Positions 28,043-36,815 of a stretch of 64,000 bases of DNA are shown in pieces (the first letter of the stretch is position 1; the number at the start of each line of letters is the position of its first letter). The notes beneath the pieces are model-generated. The model was given only the letters and a program-made list of their open reading frames with translations, was not told the DNA's origin and searched no databases. The stretch lies in NCBI RefSeq assembly GCF_011634775.1, contig NZ_JAALXT010000002.1, positions 62,001 through 126,000 on the forward strand, given 5' to 3'. Made by a program: the position numbers and the translations under genes. The DNA comes from Thalassoroseus pseudoceratinae. Its GTDB lineage: Bacteria > Planctomycetota > Planctomycetia > Planctomycetales > Planctomycetaceae.

Positions 28043-29797
28043 TTGACCGGTACCGATAAAATTCAATCTTGCACGCTGGAATACGAGATCGCCGGAGAGC
28101 CGCGGCAGCGAGTTCTCTCACAGGCGGTGGTCACGATGGGACGGGCCGCCAACTGTGATATGGTCTTCCCGGACAGTGTCGCCGGAATGAGCCGCCATCA
28201 CGCGACGTTACTGGTGATCGGCGGAAAGTGGCGTGTCAAAGATGCCGGCAGCCGAAACGGGACTTTTGTCAATCAGTCGCCCGTGGCCGAGCAAACTCTT
28301 AAAGACGGCGATGTGATCAACCTGGGACCGCTTGCGATCGTCTTTCGCACGGGCGATGCCAGTTCCAAGAGCACTCCGAAATCGACCCGCCGTGAGCAAG
28401 CCGAGAGCAGCGTGCGTTTTGAGGACGGACCGGCTCCAAACGTGAGCATGTCGATCGACTTAACGAGCATGCTGCGGATGGTTGGATCCGGAGGCGAGTC
28501 GGCGAACGTCGGTGGCGGGCGGCTGGAAAGTTTGGAAGCCAGTGCGGTGCCCATCGACGAAGATGGCCCATTGAGTACCGTAGGGGCGTCGGGACCGCTG
28601 GGAATTGAGTTGTTCAGCCGACTCGGTGAAGCGCTCGCCAAAACCGATGCCCTGGAACAGATGCTCGAAGGCATTCTCGATCTGGTCTTCCAGCATGTGC
28701 CCGCTCAGCGTGGTCTGATTTGCTTGATCGATGACAAGACCAACGAGCTGATCCCCCAGGCCATGAAGATCCGTGGCCGTGAACCGAGTGACAAGAAGTC
28801 CGTTCCCTTTGGGATCAGTCGAAGCATCACCGACGAGGCGATTCGGATGCAACGCTCCTTGTTGGTGGGCGATGCCACAAGCGATTCGCGTTTTGCCGAA
28901 GCCAAAAGTATTCATAGCTTCGACATCAAAGCCGCAATGTGCGTGCCTCTATACAACAAGGGAAACGTCGACGGTGTGATCTACATCGATACCGTTGGCA
29001 ATCGGGAACGCTTTTTGCAAAGCCATTTGGAACTTGTCACGGCGATGTCGTTGTTCTCGGCTGTCGCTCTGGAGCAGGCTCGGTTGCGGGAAGAGATCGC
29101 GGCTGAGCAGGTTAAACGGCAACGATTGTCCCGTTATCACCCGGCGGCCGTTGTCGAGCAAATCTTGGCCCGCGCCGATGATCAAGAAATGATGGCCGAA
29201 GACCGGGTCGTCAGCGTGCTTTTCGCAGACCTGTGCGGTTTCACGACGCTCTCGGAAAAACTCAAGCCGGCCGATGTTGTTCGTCTGTTGAACACCGTGT
29301 TCGAGATGCTCAGTGAGTGCGTGTTTCTGCACAAAGGAACGCTCGACAAGTTCATGGGCGATGGCATGCTGGCGTTTTTCGGTGCTCCGCTGGAACAACC
29401 GCAGCATGCGTTGCATGCAGTCAAAGCCGCGTTGCAAATGCAGCTCGAAATTCAGCGATACAACGCCGCCAATCCCGACCAGCCGGATATCGGAATCCGC
29501 GTGGGGATCAACAGCGGACCAGCGGTCGTCGGAGACATCGGCAGCTTGACCCGCAAGGACTATACCGTCATCGGGGACACAGTCAATGTTGCCAGCCGGT
29601 TGGAATCTTCCGTCGCAAAACCGGGGCAAGTCGTGGTTGGTCCAGGAACAGAACAGTTGGTTGGCAGAAAGGTGGTTACTCAACCGCTCGTTCCCATTCA
29701 GCTGAAAGGCCGAGTCGAACCTGTCACCCCTTACCTCGCCATCCGGACGCGTAGCGAGTACGACACCAACGAAATCGACGTTGCGGTGGAACCTTGA
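28043..29797 (+). CDS. FHA-GAF class III adenylate/guanylate cyclase
   Basis: The TTG at 28043 follows GGAGGGAAACCG at good spacing and gives 584 residues. Residues ~20-105 are an FHA domain (VVTMGRAANCD, GMSRHH, SRNGTFVN). Residues ~190-355 are a GAF domain. Residues ~385-570 are a class III cyclase domain with metal aspartates Asp396 (FADLCGFT) and Asp440 (MGDGMLAFFG), Lys436 and Asp512 as base selectors, and Asn515/Arg519 (VNVASR) as transition-state residues. A Lys/Asp pair favours ATP, so it probably makes cAMP in response to a phosphoprotein and a small ligand. It stands as a single gene. Confidence 0.93.
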   Translation: MTGTDKIQSCTLEYEIAGEPRQRVLSQAVVTMGRAANCDMVFPDSVAGMSRHHATLLVIGGKWRVKDAGSRNGTFVNQSPVAEQTLKDGDVINLGPLAIVFRTGDASSKSTPKSTRREQAESSVRFEDGPAPNVSMSIDLTSMLRMVGSGGESANVGGGRLESLEASAVPIDEDGPLSTVGASGPLGIELFSRLGEALAKTDALEQMLEGILDLVFQHVPAQRGLICLIDDKTNELIPQAMKIRGREPSDKKSVPFGISRSITDEAIRMQRSLLVGDATSDSRFAEAKSIHSFDIKAAMCVPLYNKGNVDGVIYIDTVGNRERFLQSHLELVTAMSLFSAVALEQARLREEIAAEQVKRQRLSRYHPAAVVEQILARADDQEMMAEDRVVSVLFADLCGFTTLSEKLKPADVVRLLNTVFEMLSECVFLHKGTLDKFMGDGMLAFFGAPLEQPQHALHAVKAALQMQLEIQRYNAANPDQPDIGIRVGINSGPAVVGDIGSLTRKDYTVIGDTVNVASRLESSVAKPGQVVVGPGTEQLVGRKVVTQPLVPIQLKGRVEPVTPYLAIRTRSEYDTNEIDVAVEP

Positions 29798-29820
29798 ATT
29801 CGTTGTTCGTCAACGATGAC

Positions 29821-30720
29821 TCATCGGTTTGGTATCGCTGTTGAATCTTCGAGGACACGTGTCTGCGGAATGCGTGCGAGAATTTCGTCGCCGTAGATTG
29901 CCTCTTGCCCAAGTTCCGGCATGTGGACGTAACCGATGTGGCAACCGCAGGTGTTGTTGGGGCACGGTCGCGATGTCAGGGCGGACTGCCAATCGGGATC
30001 GTAGATGTTACCGATCGGTGTGCGAACGAAGTGACAACGACGGATGGTCCCATCTCCATCAACAGAGATCACCGACCGACCGGTTCTGCAATCTCGTCCC
30101 AAACTCGGGTGATCGACGATGTTCGTCGGGAAATACGGGTCGATCTCCGTGAGACGATTCCGCTCGGTGGGTGAGTAGGGAAATTTCGTCCCGTCACCGC
30201 TATCGTAGGCGTTGATCCACAAATAGGTTTCTGGCGGAAGTTCCGCACGCATCACGGTGATTTCGTCAAAGTCTTGCGGGCGTCCGACCATCCCGACACT
30301 GTGTTGGATACCAAAATCTTGCAATTGCTTGCATCTCGTCAGAAAGCCTGTTCGGCTGGTTTCCGACGGATGGTAAGTGCACCATAACGCAACGCGATCG
30401 GTCCGAGTGTCGCGGAGCCAATCGAGCGGACCTGACAGATTCGTCTGTGCAACGACCCGTTGGATATGGTCGGCATGCGATAGCCGACGGAACGCGTCGT
30501 GGTACCAACGTCGCGTCAATGCTTCGCCCCAAGGCGTGAAGAATATCGCAAGTTTTCCAACCGCATCGTTCAAGACCCAATCGGTGAACCGTTCGAGGGC
30601 CCGACGATCGGTCGCAAGTTCTGCGGCCGTCTCGTGATGCTTGGCAAAGGGACAGTATTCGCAGGCGTAGTTGCAACTCGAAAGCGGCCCACGATACAGG
30701 ATGGTCAAGTCGGCTGCCAT
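29821..30720 (-). CDS. STM4011 family radical SAM protein
   Basis: This 299-residue radical SAM enzyme has the cluster motif CNYACEYC (Cys16, Cys20, Cys23) after LYRGPLSS, the opening of the STM4011 family. A later Cys cluster (RPCPNNTCGCHIG) may bind a further iron-sulfur cluster. Its ATG lies 5 bases after the STM4012 stop, so both are made from one transcript. STM4011, STM4012, STM4013 and STM4014 usually occur together in a cluster of unknown function that appears to modify a peptide or small molecule; here only the first two are seen. Confidence 0.88.
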   Translation of the reverse strand: MAADLTILYRGPLSSCNYACEYCPFAKHHETAAELATDRRALERFTDWVLNDAVGKLAIFFTPWGEALTRRWYHDAFRRLSHADHIQRVVAQTNLSGPLDWLRDTRTDRVALWCTYHPSETSRTGFLTRCKQLQDFGIQHSVGMVGRPQDFDEITVMRAELPPETYLWINAYDSGDGTKFPYSPTERNRLTEIDPYFPTNIVDHPSLGRDCRTGRSVISVDGDGTIRRCHFVRTPIGNIYDPDWQSALTSRPCPNNTCGCHIGYVHMPELGQEAIYGDEILARIPQTRVLEDSTAIPNR

Positions 30721-30725
30721 GACGA

Positions 30726-32072
30726 TTACTTCAATTCGTATTCTCGCATGTGGTTGCGGACCGTGACTGAGTTCAACCAAGGACCGATGGCATCCGAGCG
30801 TTCCAAACCGGCTGGCGTGAGTGTGATTCGTTCAGCGTCGATTACCGCGAGTTCCGAAGTTTGCAGGGTCTGCAACTCTGGCAGATGTTCCAGCACATCA
30901 GACTGGAATTGGTCTTGGTACTCTCGTCGCGAAAGCCCTTCCGCTTGCAACAGGGAAAGTACCACAAACCGGCGTTGCCTATCGTCGGGGGCTAAGTGAA
31001 ACCCGTGTTGAGCGGACCGAAAACTTGCCGCGTCCCGATTGATGTAATCGCCAAGAATCGCCCGCACACCGTTTCGGCGGACGGCATACTCGGTCGAGTA
31101 ATGTAGCGATTGCGAATACGATCGGGCGCCGCAACCGAGACCGATCATGCCATCGGTTTGACAGTGGTAATCGGGAGTCGCAACGGAATCCATCTGCGAG
31201 CAGCGACGAAACATTCGCATGGAAACCTGTTCGTAGCCGGTGTTCAGGAGCAGATCACGGGCGGCCCGATACGCGGTCAATCGTTGTTCGTCCCACGTTT
31301 GTTCGCGGTTGGCCAATCCCGTCAGTGGGCGAACGTAAAGCGGATACAAATACAATTCCTCTGGCGAGTAGCGAATCGCGGTGGAGACATCTTTCAACCA
31401 ATCATCCGTGGATTGGCCAGGAGTGCCATAGATCAAATCGAGGTTGAGCGTGGGGAACCTGATGTCCTGCAGCAATTCAATTGCGTCTTCGACCCGACTT
31501 CGGTTCTGCGGGCGGCCCATGCGATGAGCGGTTGCGTCGTCGAAGGACTCCACGCCCATGCTCACGCGTGTTACGCCGGTATGCCGGAGCCATTCCAGTT
31601 TCTCTCGGTCGATCGTTGCGGGGGAGACTTCAAACGAAAGTGGAACCGACCCGGTGGTGGCTTCCATCACATCATTGACGATGCCAAAAAGTTTTTGCAA
31701 TTCCGGGAGCGTCAGAAACGAAGGTGTGCCGCCACCAATGGCCATCTGTGCGAATGTTCGCGGGCCGATGCTGTCGCGGACCTGCTGAGCTTCTGCGTGA
31801 AGCTGTCGCAAATACCGGCCGACCAAACCGTCTTCCGGGTTGGCCGCCGTGAACAAGTTGCAGAATCCGCATCGGTGTTCACAGAACGGAATATGCAAAT
31901 ACAGGAAGAGTCCGTCACGCCGTTCCTCTTGCCAAACGGTCGACAATGGCACCACGGGATTCAGTCGGCGATACGCAGTTTTGTGCGGATAGGAATACGC
32001 ATACGAAACGTACGGGGAACCGATGGCTGGGTTCTCGGTGGGCGGGATGGCTTCGTCGGTCACTACGGTCAT
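30726..32072 (-). CDS. STM4012 family radical SAM protein (HemW-like)
   Basis: This 448-residue protein resembles HemN/HemW radical SAM proteins. The cluster motif is CEHRCGFC (Cys64, Cys68, Cys71) after LYLHIPF, with AIGGGTPS and GTPGQS later, as in coproporphyrinogen oxidase-like proteins. The N-terminal SYPHKTAYR motif is typical of STM4012. The open frame continues upstream to 32219, but the ATG at 32072 fits the family length. It is followed by STM4011 after 5 bases. The family differs from HemW and has no proved reaction. Confidence 0.88.
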   Translation of the reverse strand: MTVVTDEAIPPTENPAIGSPYVSYAYSYPHKTAYRRLNPVVPLSTVWQEERRDGLFLYLHIPFCEHRCGFCNLFTAANPEDGLVGRYLRQLHAEAQQVRDSIGPRTFAQMAIGGGTPSFLTLPELQKLFGIVNDVMEATTGSVPLSFEVSPATIDREKLEWLRHTGVTRVSMGVESFDDATAHRMGRPQNRSRVEDAIELLQDIRFPTLNLDLIYGTPGQSTDDWLKDVSTAIRYSPEELYLYPLYVRPLTGLANREQTWDEQRLTAYRAARDLLLNTGYEQVSMRMFRRCSQMDSVATPDYHCQTDGMIGLGCGARSYSQSLHYSTEYAVRRNGVRAILGDYINRDAASFRSAQHGFHLAPDDRQRRFVVLSLLQAEGLSRREYQDQFQSDVLEHLPELQTLQTSELAVIDAERITLTPAGLERSDAIGPWLNSVTVRNHMREYELK

Positions 32073-32332
32073 GATGGGCGGATTTCGAAGAATCGCGATT
32101 GATCCAATCACCTCATCGTACCGCAATGTCGAAACGAGAGCCATGAATCCCGGTATCACCTGGCCTTCACGTGTCCGATGATTGTAATGCCGCAAGACTT
32201 GCGTTAGGATCCCGAGCATTGCTAGGTGTGTTTGAAACTTGGCAACCAGAGAGGCGTGGCGAGTTCCGGAGTGGAATTCGATCGCGGATGTTGTTCACTG
32301 ATTTACCACATGTTTCAAGGAGTGAATGGGCG

Positions 32333-33802
32333 ATGTTCAAACCCAAATCGTATTTGCTAACGCTGTTCTTCGGTGTCAGCATCTGCATGGCACCATTGAC
32401 GGTGACAGCTCAAGACGACGAAAAGCCAGCCGCTGAAGAAAAACCTGCTGCTGAAGAGAAGCCCGCCGAAGAAAAACCGGCGGAAAAGCCAGCTGAAGAA
32501 AAACCAGCTGAGAAACCGGCGGAAGAAAATCCCGATGTGAAACCAGTCGAAGAAAAACCGGCGGACAAGCCCAAAGAAGAAAAACCAGCGGACAAACCCA
32601 AAGAAGAGAAGCCTGCTGATAAGCCAGCAGACAAGCCCAAAGAAGACAAACCCGCTGACAAGCCGGAAGAAAAAAAGCCGGAAGAAAAACCCAAGACCGA
32701 AGATAAGCCAAAAACCGAAGACAAACCAAAAACGGAAGATAAGCCGAAGCCCGAGGACAAGCCAAAAACCGAAGAGAAACCAGCTGAGGAAGCGGAACTC
32801 GTCGGCCGTACCGTGGTCATCAATCTTGATAACCCAACCGGTTTGGCTGTCAGCGAAAGTGGAGACATCTTCATCGCCAGCCACGATGGAATTCACCGCT
32901 TCATGCCCGAGCCAAACACCTGCCCCTTGGCCATCAGCGGTTTCCCAACCGACAACTACGGCAAAGGTCCAACTTACAAGATCGGCCCGCTAGGCGTTGC
33001 GATGCTCGATGCCAACACCATCGTCGTGGGTGACGGCAGCCGTCCCGATGGCGAAGAACTCGTGCGTGTCTATAAGATTCCTGAAAAGCACCCAGGCGAA
33101 TACCAAAAAGAAGACGACGCCGTTTACACCTTCGGCCCGATCAAAAAGGGTGAGCAATCCGCTCGCGGCGAAGGCAACTACTACGGTGTGGCCATCGCGA
33201 ACGGTGAAATCTTCGTGACCAACAACGGCGACGACACCAAAGGCTGGATTTCCAAAATCGCTCCGAAAGACGGCAAGTGGGACGACTCCAAACTCGAACC
33301 ATTCATCGCCACCAAAGAGAAAGTCGGCGTGGACGCTCCTGTCCCAGTTGTGACCGCTACCGAAGGCCCATTCAAAGATCATCTCATCGTTGGCCAAATG
33401 GGTGAAGTCTCCGCTCCTGGGGACAGCTTGCTGACCGTCTACGATCCCAAAACCGGCGACTTGGTTGCCAAAGGTGAGATGGACGGTCTGAACGACGTCT
33501 GTGGTCTAGCTTACAGCCCGAAAACGAAGAAGTGGTACGCCACGGACTTCTCTTGGGTCGATGCCAAAGCTGGTGCGTTGTACGAACTCGACGTCAAAGC
33601 TGAAGACGGCAAAGAAGGCGAAGCCAAGACTCTGAAAATCACCAAGAAAAAGCTGATGTCGCTCGACAAACCGACCGACGCTGCCTTCGACAAAGACGGC
33701 AACTTGTACGTCGCAATCTTCGGCACCGCAGCTGAAGCCGACAACGCCGATCAAATGTCTCCTGGCCAAGTCTTGAAGATTTCCGCCGATCAGTTCAAGT
33801 AA
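32333..33802 (+). CDS. Secreted protein with Lys/Glu/Pro repeats and a propeller-like domain
   Basis: The ATG at 32333 follows AAGGAG and gives 489 residues with a signal peptide (FFGVSICMAPLTVTAQ). Residues ~25-160 consist of EKPAEEKPA-type repeats, a flexible extended spacer. Residues ~165-489 are a beta-propeller-like domain (NPTGLAVSESGDIFIASHDG, YGVAIANGEIFVTNNGD, DAAFDKDGNLYVAIFG), as in SMP-30/NHL proteins. No catalytic residues are evident. A cell-wall-spanning spacer carrying an extracytoplasmic binding domain is the likely arrangement. A strong terminator follows. Confidence 0.75.
   Translation: MFKPKSYLLTLFFGVSICMAPLTVTAQDDEKPAAEEKPAAEEKPAEEKPAEKPAEEKPAEKPAEENPDVKPVEEKPADKPKEEKPADKPKEEKPADKPADKPKEDKPADKPEEKKPEEKPKTEDKPKTEDKPKTEDKPKPEDKPKTEEKPAEEAELVGRTVVINLDNPTGLAVSESGDIFIASHDGIHRFMPEPNTCPLAISGFPTDNYGKGPTYKIGPLGVAMLDANTIVVGDGSRPDGEELVRVYKIPEKHPGEYQKEDDAVYTFGPIKKGEQSARGEGNYYGVAIANGEIFVTNNGDDTKGWISKIAPKDGKWDDSKLEPFIATKEKVGVDAPVPVVTATEGPFKDHLIVGQMGEVSAPGDSLLTVYDPKTGDLVAKGEMDGLNDVCGLAYSPKTKKWYATDFSWVDAKAGALYELDVKAEDGKEGEAKTLKITKKKLMSLDKPTDAAFDKDGNLYVAIFGTAAEADNADQMSPGQVLKISADQFK
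32411..32800 (+). repeat. In-gene repeats encoding Lys/Glu/Pro spacer
   Basis: About 390 bases of near-repeats of gaaaagccagcc/gaagaaaaaccg type encode the low-complexity EKPA and DKPKEE region of the secreted protein. Replication slippage could change its length between strains. Confidence 0.7.
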
Positions 33803-33832
33803 TTGACCTGACCGTCGCTATCGATACGAATG

Positions 33833-33864
33833 AACGCGGTTCGGGAATCCGAGCCGCGTTTTTT
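33833..33864 (+). terminator. Intrinsic terminator after the Lys/Glu/Pro-repeat gene
   Basis: A 12-bp stem (aacgcggttcgg with ccgagccgcgtt, one G-T pair) encloses a four-base loop gaat and is followed by a run of six T. It lies 30 bases after the stop codon at 33802. Confidence 0.9.
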
Positions 33865-34083
33865 CATACATGTTCGTGTCGCTTCGCGTGACTCAATCGT
33901 CTCGCACCCTTGTCGTCAGGGACGTGGTGGATATACTTCCGGCTAGACCGTGTCCCGGTCGTTCGTGTTCGCGATCGCCGTGCGAAGTCCCACGACGACA
34001 CACCCCGCAACACAATCTCGCGATCGTTAAAACGCGACCCCTTAGATGTCGCAAACGAAATGTCTCAACTGGAGCAACTAACA

Positions 34084-34626
34084 ATGAGTGTCCGCGTCGG
34101 CAAACCTGCCCCCGAATTCGAAGTAACCGCTTACAACCGTGACAAGGACGGGACGGACGATGAGTTTTCAACCGTCTCCCTGGGGGACTTCAAAGGCAAA
34201 TGGGTTTGCCTGTTCTTCTACCCCCGCGACTTCACCTTCGTCTGCCCGACCGAAATCGTGTCGTTCAATCAAAATCTCGACGAGTTCGACGATCGCGATT
34301 GTGTCGTGCTGACCGCCAGCACCGACAGCGAATATTCACACAAAGGTTGGTGTGCATCGCACGAAGATTTGGCGAAGATGAAGTACCCCATGCTCGCCGA
34401 TCCCGGCCACACGCTTTCCGAAGCGTTCGGCGTGTTCGATGACGAAAAAGGCTTGGCCTACCGGGGTATCTTCCTGATCGACCCGAACGGCATCGTGCGT
34501 TGGATGGCTGTGCACGATCTCGGTGTCGGCCGAAATGTCGACGAAACATTGCGAGTGCTCGACGCTCTCCAAACCGACAAACTTTGCCCCTGCAACTGGA
34601 AGCAAGGCGAAGAAACGTTGAACTAA
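34084..34626 (+). CDS. Typical 2-Cys peroxiredoxin (AhpC/TSA family)
   Basis: This 180-residue peroxiredoxin reduces hydrogen peroxide and organic peroxides. The peroxidatic cysteine is Cys54 in FVCPTEI, preceded by FYPRDFT. Two resolving candidates lie in LCPCNWK (Cys168 and Cys170). The ATG at 34084 follows GGAG; an ATG at 34060 adds eight residues. An AhpD-like gene follows 111 bp later, matching the AhpC/AhpD pairing of peroxidase and reductant. Its 257-bp leader carries two copies of tcgcgatcg. Confidence 0.93.
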   Translation: MSVRVGKPAPEFEVTAYNRDKDGTDDEFSTVSLGDFKGKWVCLFFYPRDFTFVCPTEIVSFNQNLDEFDDRDCVVLTASTDSEYSHKGWCASHEDLAKMKYPMLADPGHTLSEAFGVFDDEKGLAYRGIFLIDPNGIVRWMAVHDLGVGRNVDETLRVLDALQTDKLCPCNWKQGEETLN

Positions 34627-34657
34627 TCGCATCAACGCCGATCGAAAATCATTCGAA

Positions 34658-34707
34658 GCCCGCCCTAGCACATGGGCGGGCACGCCATCGGGTTTTGACC
34701 CGGTGGC
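34658..34707. other. Tandem hairpin element, copy 1
   Basis: Two adjacent stems: gcccgccc with gggcgggc (34658-34681, loop with cacat) and gccatcggg with cccggtggc (34684-34707, one G-T pair). The linker contains ggcacgcc, and cttt follows. A similar element is at 55210-55258. It lies 31 bases after the peroxiredoxin stop and before the AhpD-like gene. It could be a terminator, attenuator or a structured RNA element. Confidence 0.65.
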
Positions 34708-34737
34708 TTTGTTTCGTTATTGGAAAGAGGGTTTCCC

Positions 34738-35364
34738 ATGTCGCGAATCGCCCCACTACCGGCTGCGGAGGCAGTCGAAAAAACCGCTCGGACGTACGAA
34801 CGAGTCTGCGAACTGTTGGGCACGGAATCGGTCCCGGAACCGTTCTTGGCCTACGGTCGCGTGCCGGCATTTTTGCAAGACTTCTTCATGAACTTTAAGA
34901 AGTTCGTTGTCGGCAGCGGAGCGCTCGACGAGCAAAAACGCACGTTGATTGCCCTCTGCGTGTGCGCGTCGGCGGGGTGTGATGTGTGGGCGAATTTCTT
35001 CACCGAACGGGCGAAATCGCAAGGATTTTCCGACGAACAAATTGCCGAGGCCCTCGCCGTCGCCTCGACGAACTACATGTACAACACGTTCTTCAAATTC
35101 CGCGACATCGCCGGCACCGATGTCTTCGAAGGCATGTCGGTTGGCCTGCGTGCCCACACCTTCCACGGCACCGGTTTTGATGACGCCACCGTCGAACTAA
35201 TCAACATCGCCATCAGCGATATGAATGCCTGCAAACCCTGCGTGAGCGGTCACGTCAAGAAAGCTCGCGATCTCGGCGTGAAAGACGAAGCTATATTGGA
35301 AACCATCCAGTGTGCCGCCGTCATGCTCGCGGGTGTGCAATACCTGAAAGCCGCCGGAGTCTGA
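34738..35364 (+). CDS. Double carboxymuconolactone decarboxylase-like (AhpD-like) protein
   Basis: The ATG at 34738 follows AGAGGG and gives 208 residues. Two helical CMD domains are visible, ~res 35-115 and ~120-205. The second carries the redox motif CKPCVSGH (CxxC plus His), which in AhpD relays electrons to a peroxiredoxin. The first has ALCVCASAGCDVWANFF, which keeps two cysteines but no CxxC. Its place after the peroxiredoxin supports a role in recycling that enzyme. Whether it uses lipoamide, as AhpD does, is not known. Confidence 0.85.
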   Translation: MSRIAPLPAAEAVEKTARTYERVCELLGTESVPEPFLAYGRVPAFLQDFFMNFKKFVVGSGALDEQKRTLIALCVCASAGCDVWANFFTERAKSQGFSDEQIAEALAVASTNYMYNTFFKFRDIAGTDVFEGMSVGLRAHTFHGTGFDDATVELINIAISDMNACKPCVSGHVKKARDLGVKDEAILETIQCAAVMLAGVQYLKAAGV

Positions 35365-35411
35365 CGGGCCACTTTTCCCTTGCCTTACATTCCATAACGA
35401 TCGAAATTCCA

Positions 35412-36329
35412 ATGGTTGGTCCGATTGAATCTGCATTGTCGAACGACGATGACGAACTGCAGATTCGCTTACAAAAATTTCTCGCTGCCGCCGGTTTTGG
35501 TTCGCGGCGGAAGTGCGAAGAGTACATTACCGATGGGCGTGTCACGATTGACGGAAAGCCCGCAGTTGATCTTGGGGTGAAGGTCGATCCGCGATCGCAA
35601 ACCGTCGCAGTCGATGGCGAACGCATCAAGCAGGAAAAGAAGAAGTACTACGTGCTGCACAAGCCGCCGGGTTATGTGTGCACGAATCACGATCCTGGCG
35701 GTCGCCCCAGAGCGGTGGACTTGATCGCCGACGATGCCCGTCTGTTTTCGGTCGGTCGGCTCGATGAAAACAGTCTTGGTTTGTTGCTGATCACCAATGA
35801 TGGTGAACTGGCCAATCGGTTGGCTCATCCCCGGTATGCGGTGCCACGGCGTTACCAGGTACATGTCGCCGGCAAACCGAACGCGGAAACGTTCAAGCAG
35901 CTCCGCGAGGGTGTGTGGTTCAACGAAGGGAAATTTTTCGTCAACCACATTGAACGCGTCCGTGGGCAAGGCAACAGTACGATTCTGGAAATCGAACTCC
36001 GCCAAGGCCGCAACCGCGAAATCCGCCGCCTGTTCGCCCGCGTCGGTCACAAGGTGATGAAACTGCAACGCGTCACCTTCGGTCCGGTCAAGCTTGGCAA
36101 TCTCGGTATGGGCAAATATCGTCCGTTGCGGGAAGGTGAACTCGAAGACCTCAAAAAACTCGTGCAGCGTCAGAAGGCGAACCGTTCCGGCGGTTCGAAG
36201 AAACCAACCAGTGGCAAACGCAAACCGACTGGCAAAAAAGGCGGCGGCCGCAAGTCATCAGGCAAGAGTACAGGTTCCAAACACTCGTCGATGAAGTCAT
36301 CGGGGCGGCGGGGGCGAAGAAAGCCGTAG
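35412..36329 (+). CDS. RsuA/RluB family pseudouridine synthase
   Basis: This 305-residue protein makes pseudouridine in rRNA. An S4 RNA-binding domain spans ~res 17-64 (IRLQKFLAAAGFGSRRKCE), and the catalytic domain holds the active-site Asp in GRLDENSLGLLLITND. A later conserved block is RQGRNREIRRLFARVGHKV. The C-terminal ~60 residues are very rich in Lys, Ser and Gly and may bind RNA nonspecifically. The product could be RluB or RsuA-like; length and tail suggest RluB. It is followed 6 bases later by a small gene. Confidence 0.92.
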   Translation: MVGPIESALSNDDDELQIRLQKFLAAAGFGSRRKCEEYITDGRVTIDGKPAVDLGVKVDPRSQTVAVDGERIKQEKKKYYVLHKPPGYVCTNHDPGGRPRAVDLIADDARLFSVGRLDENSLGLLLITNDGELANRLAHPRYAVPRRYQVHVAGKPNAETFKQLREGVWFNEGKFFVNHIERVRGQGNSTILEIELRQGRNREIRRLFARVGHKVMKLQRVTFGPVKLGNLGMGKYRPLREGELEDLKKLVQRQKANRSGGSKKPTSGKRKPTGKKGGGRKSSGKSTGSKHSSMKSSGRRGRRKP

Positions 36330-36335
36330 GTCGAT

Positions 36336-36695
36336 ATGTCGACACTCGAAGATGTGAATCGTTTAAAACTGTGGGATTACCGAATTCAGCACTTCGACGG
36401 ATCTCGGCTGCTGGTCATCGGAGACAATGACCTTACCTATCATCACGAGGTGGAACTCGTCTTCACAGACGTTTATCACATCAATTGTGATGTCGATTTC
36501 CACCATCCTCAGTTTTTTGAAATGGGTTCATGCGGTTGCGGTTGCGGAGCTTTTTTCACTGGAATTCAGGCTGAAGATAAAGATTTTGCAATTGCGGCCG
36601 AGAAACTTGAGGTCAGTCTTGGCACAGTCTTTCATTATCGATGCAAAGACCTGCAGCCCGGCGAACGGATCGCCTCCTGGGTTGATACCGATTGA
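36336..36695 (+). CDS. Hypothetical protein with Cys cluster (119 aa)
   Basis: This 119-residue ORF starts at ATG 36336, only 6 bases after the pseudouridine synthase stop, so the two are probably co-transcribed. It has a short Cys/Gly-rich segment (MGSCGCGCGAFF) and several histidines (DFHHPQFFE), which could bind metal. The N-terminus resembles small beta-strand proteins. No family was recognised. Confidence 0.6.
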   Translation: MSTLEDVNRLKLWDYRIQHFDGSRLLVIGDNDLTYHHEVELVFTDVYHINCDVDFHHPQFFEMGSCGCGCGAFFTGIQAEDKDFAIAAEKLEVSLGTVFHYRCKDLQPGERIASWVDTD

Positions 36696-36815
36696 TTGCT
36701 GGCAAAGTGGCACGACAATTCTTAGATAATCCAACTCCGGCTATTGGTCCCTTGACTCTGGCCCCTGGTCCGGCGATGGTGCGGTTCGCTTCGCTGCACG
36801 CACCCTACGGAAATC

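Noticed and set aside
32411-32800. Possible CRISPR-like array
   Set aside because: The repeats are in-frame codons for EKPA-type residues, without regular spacers of unique sequence.
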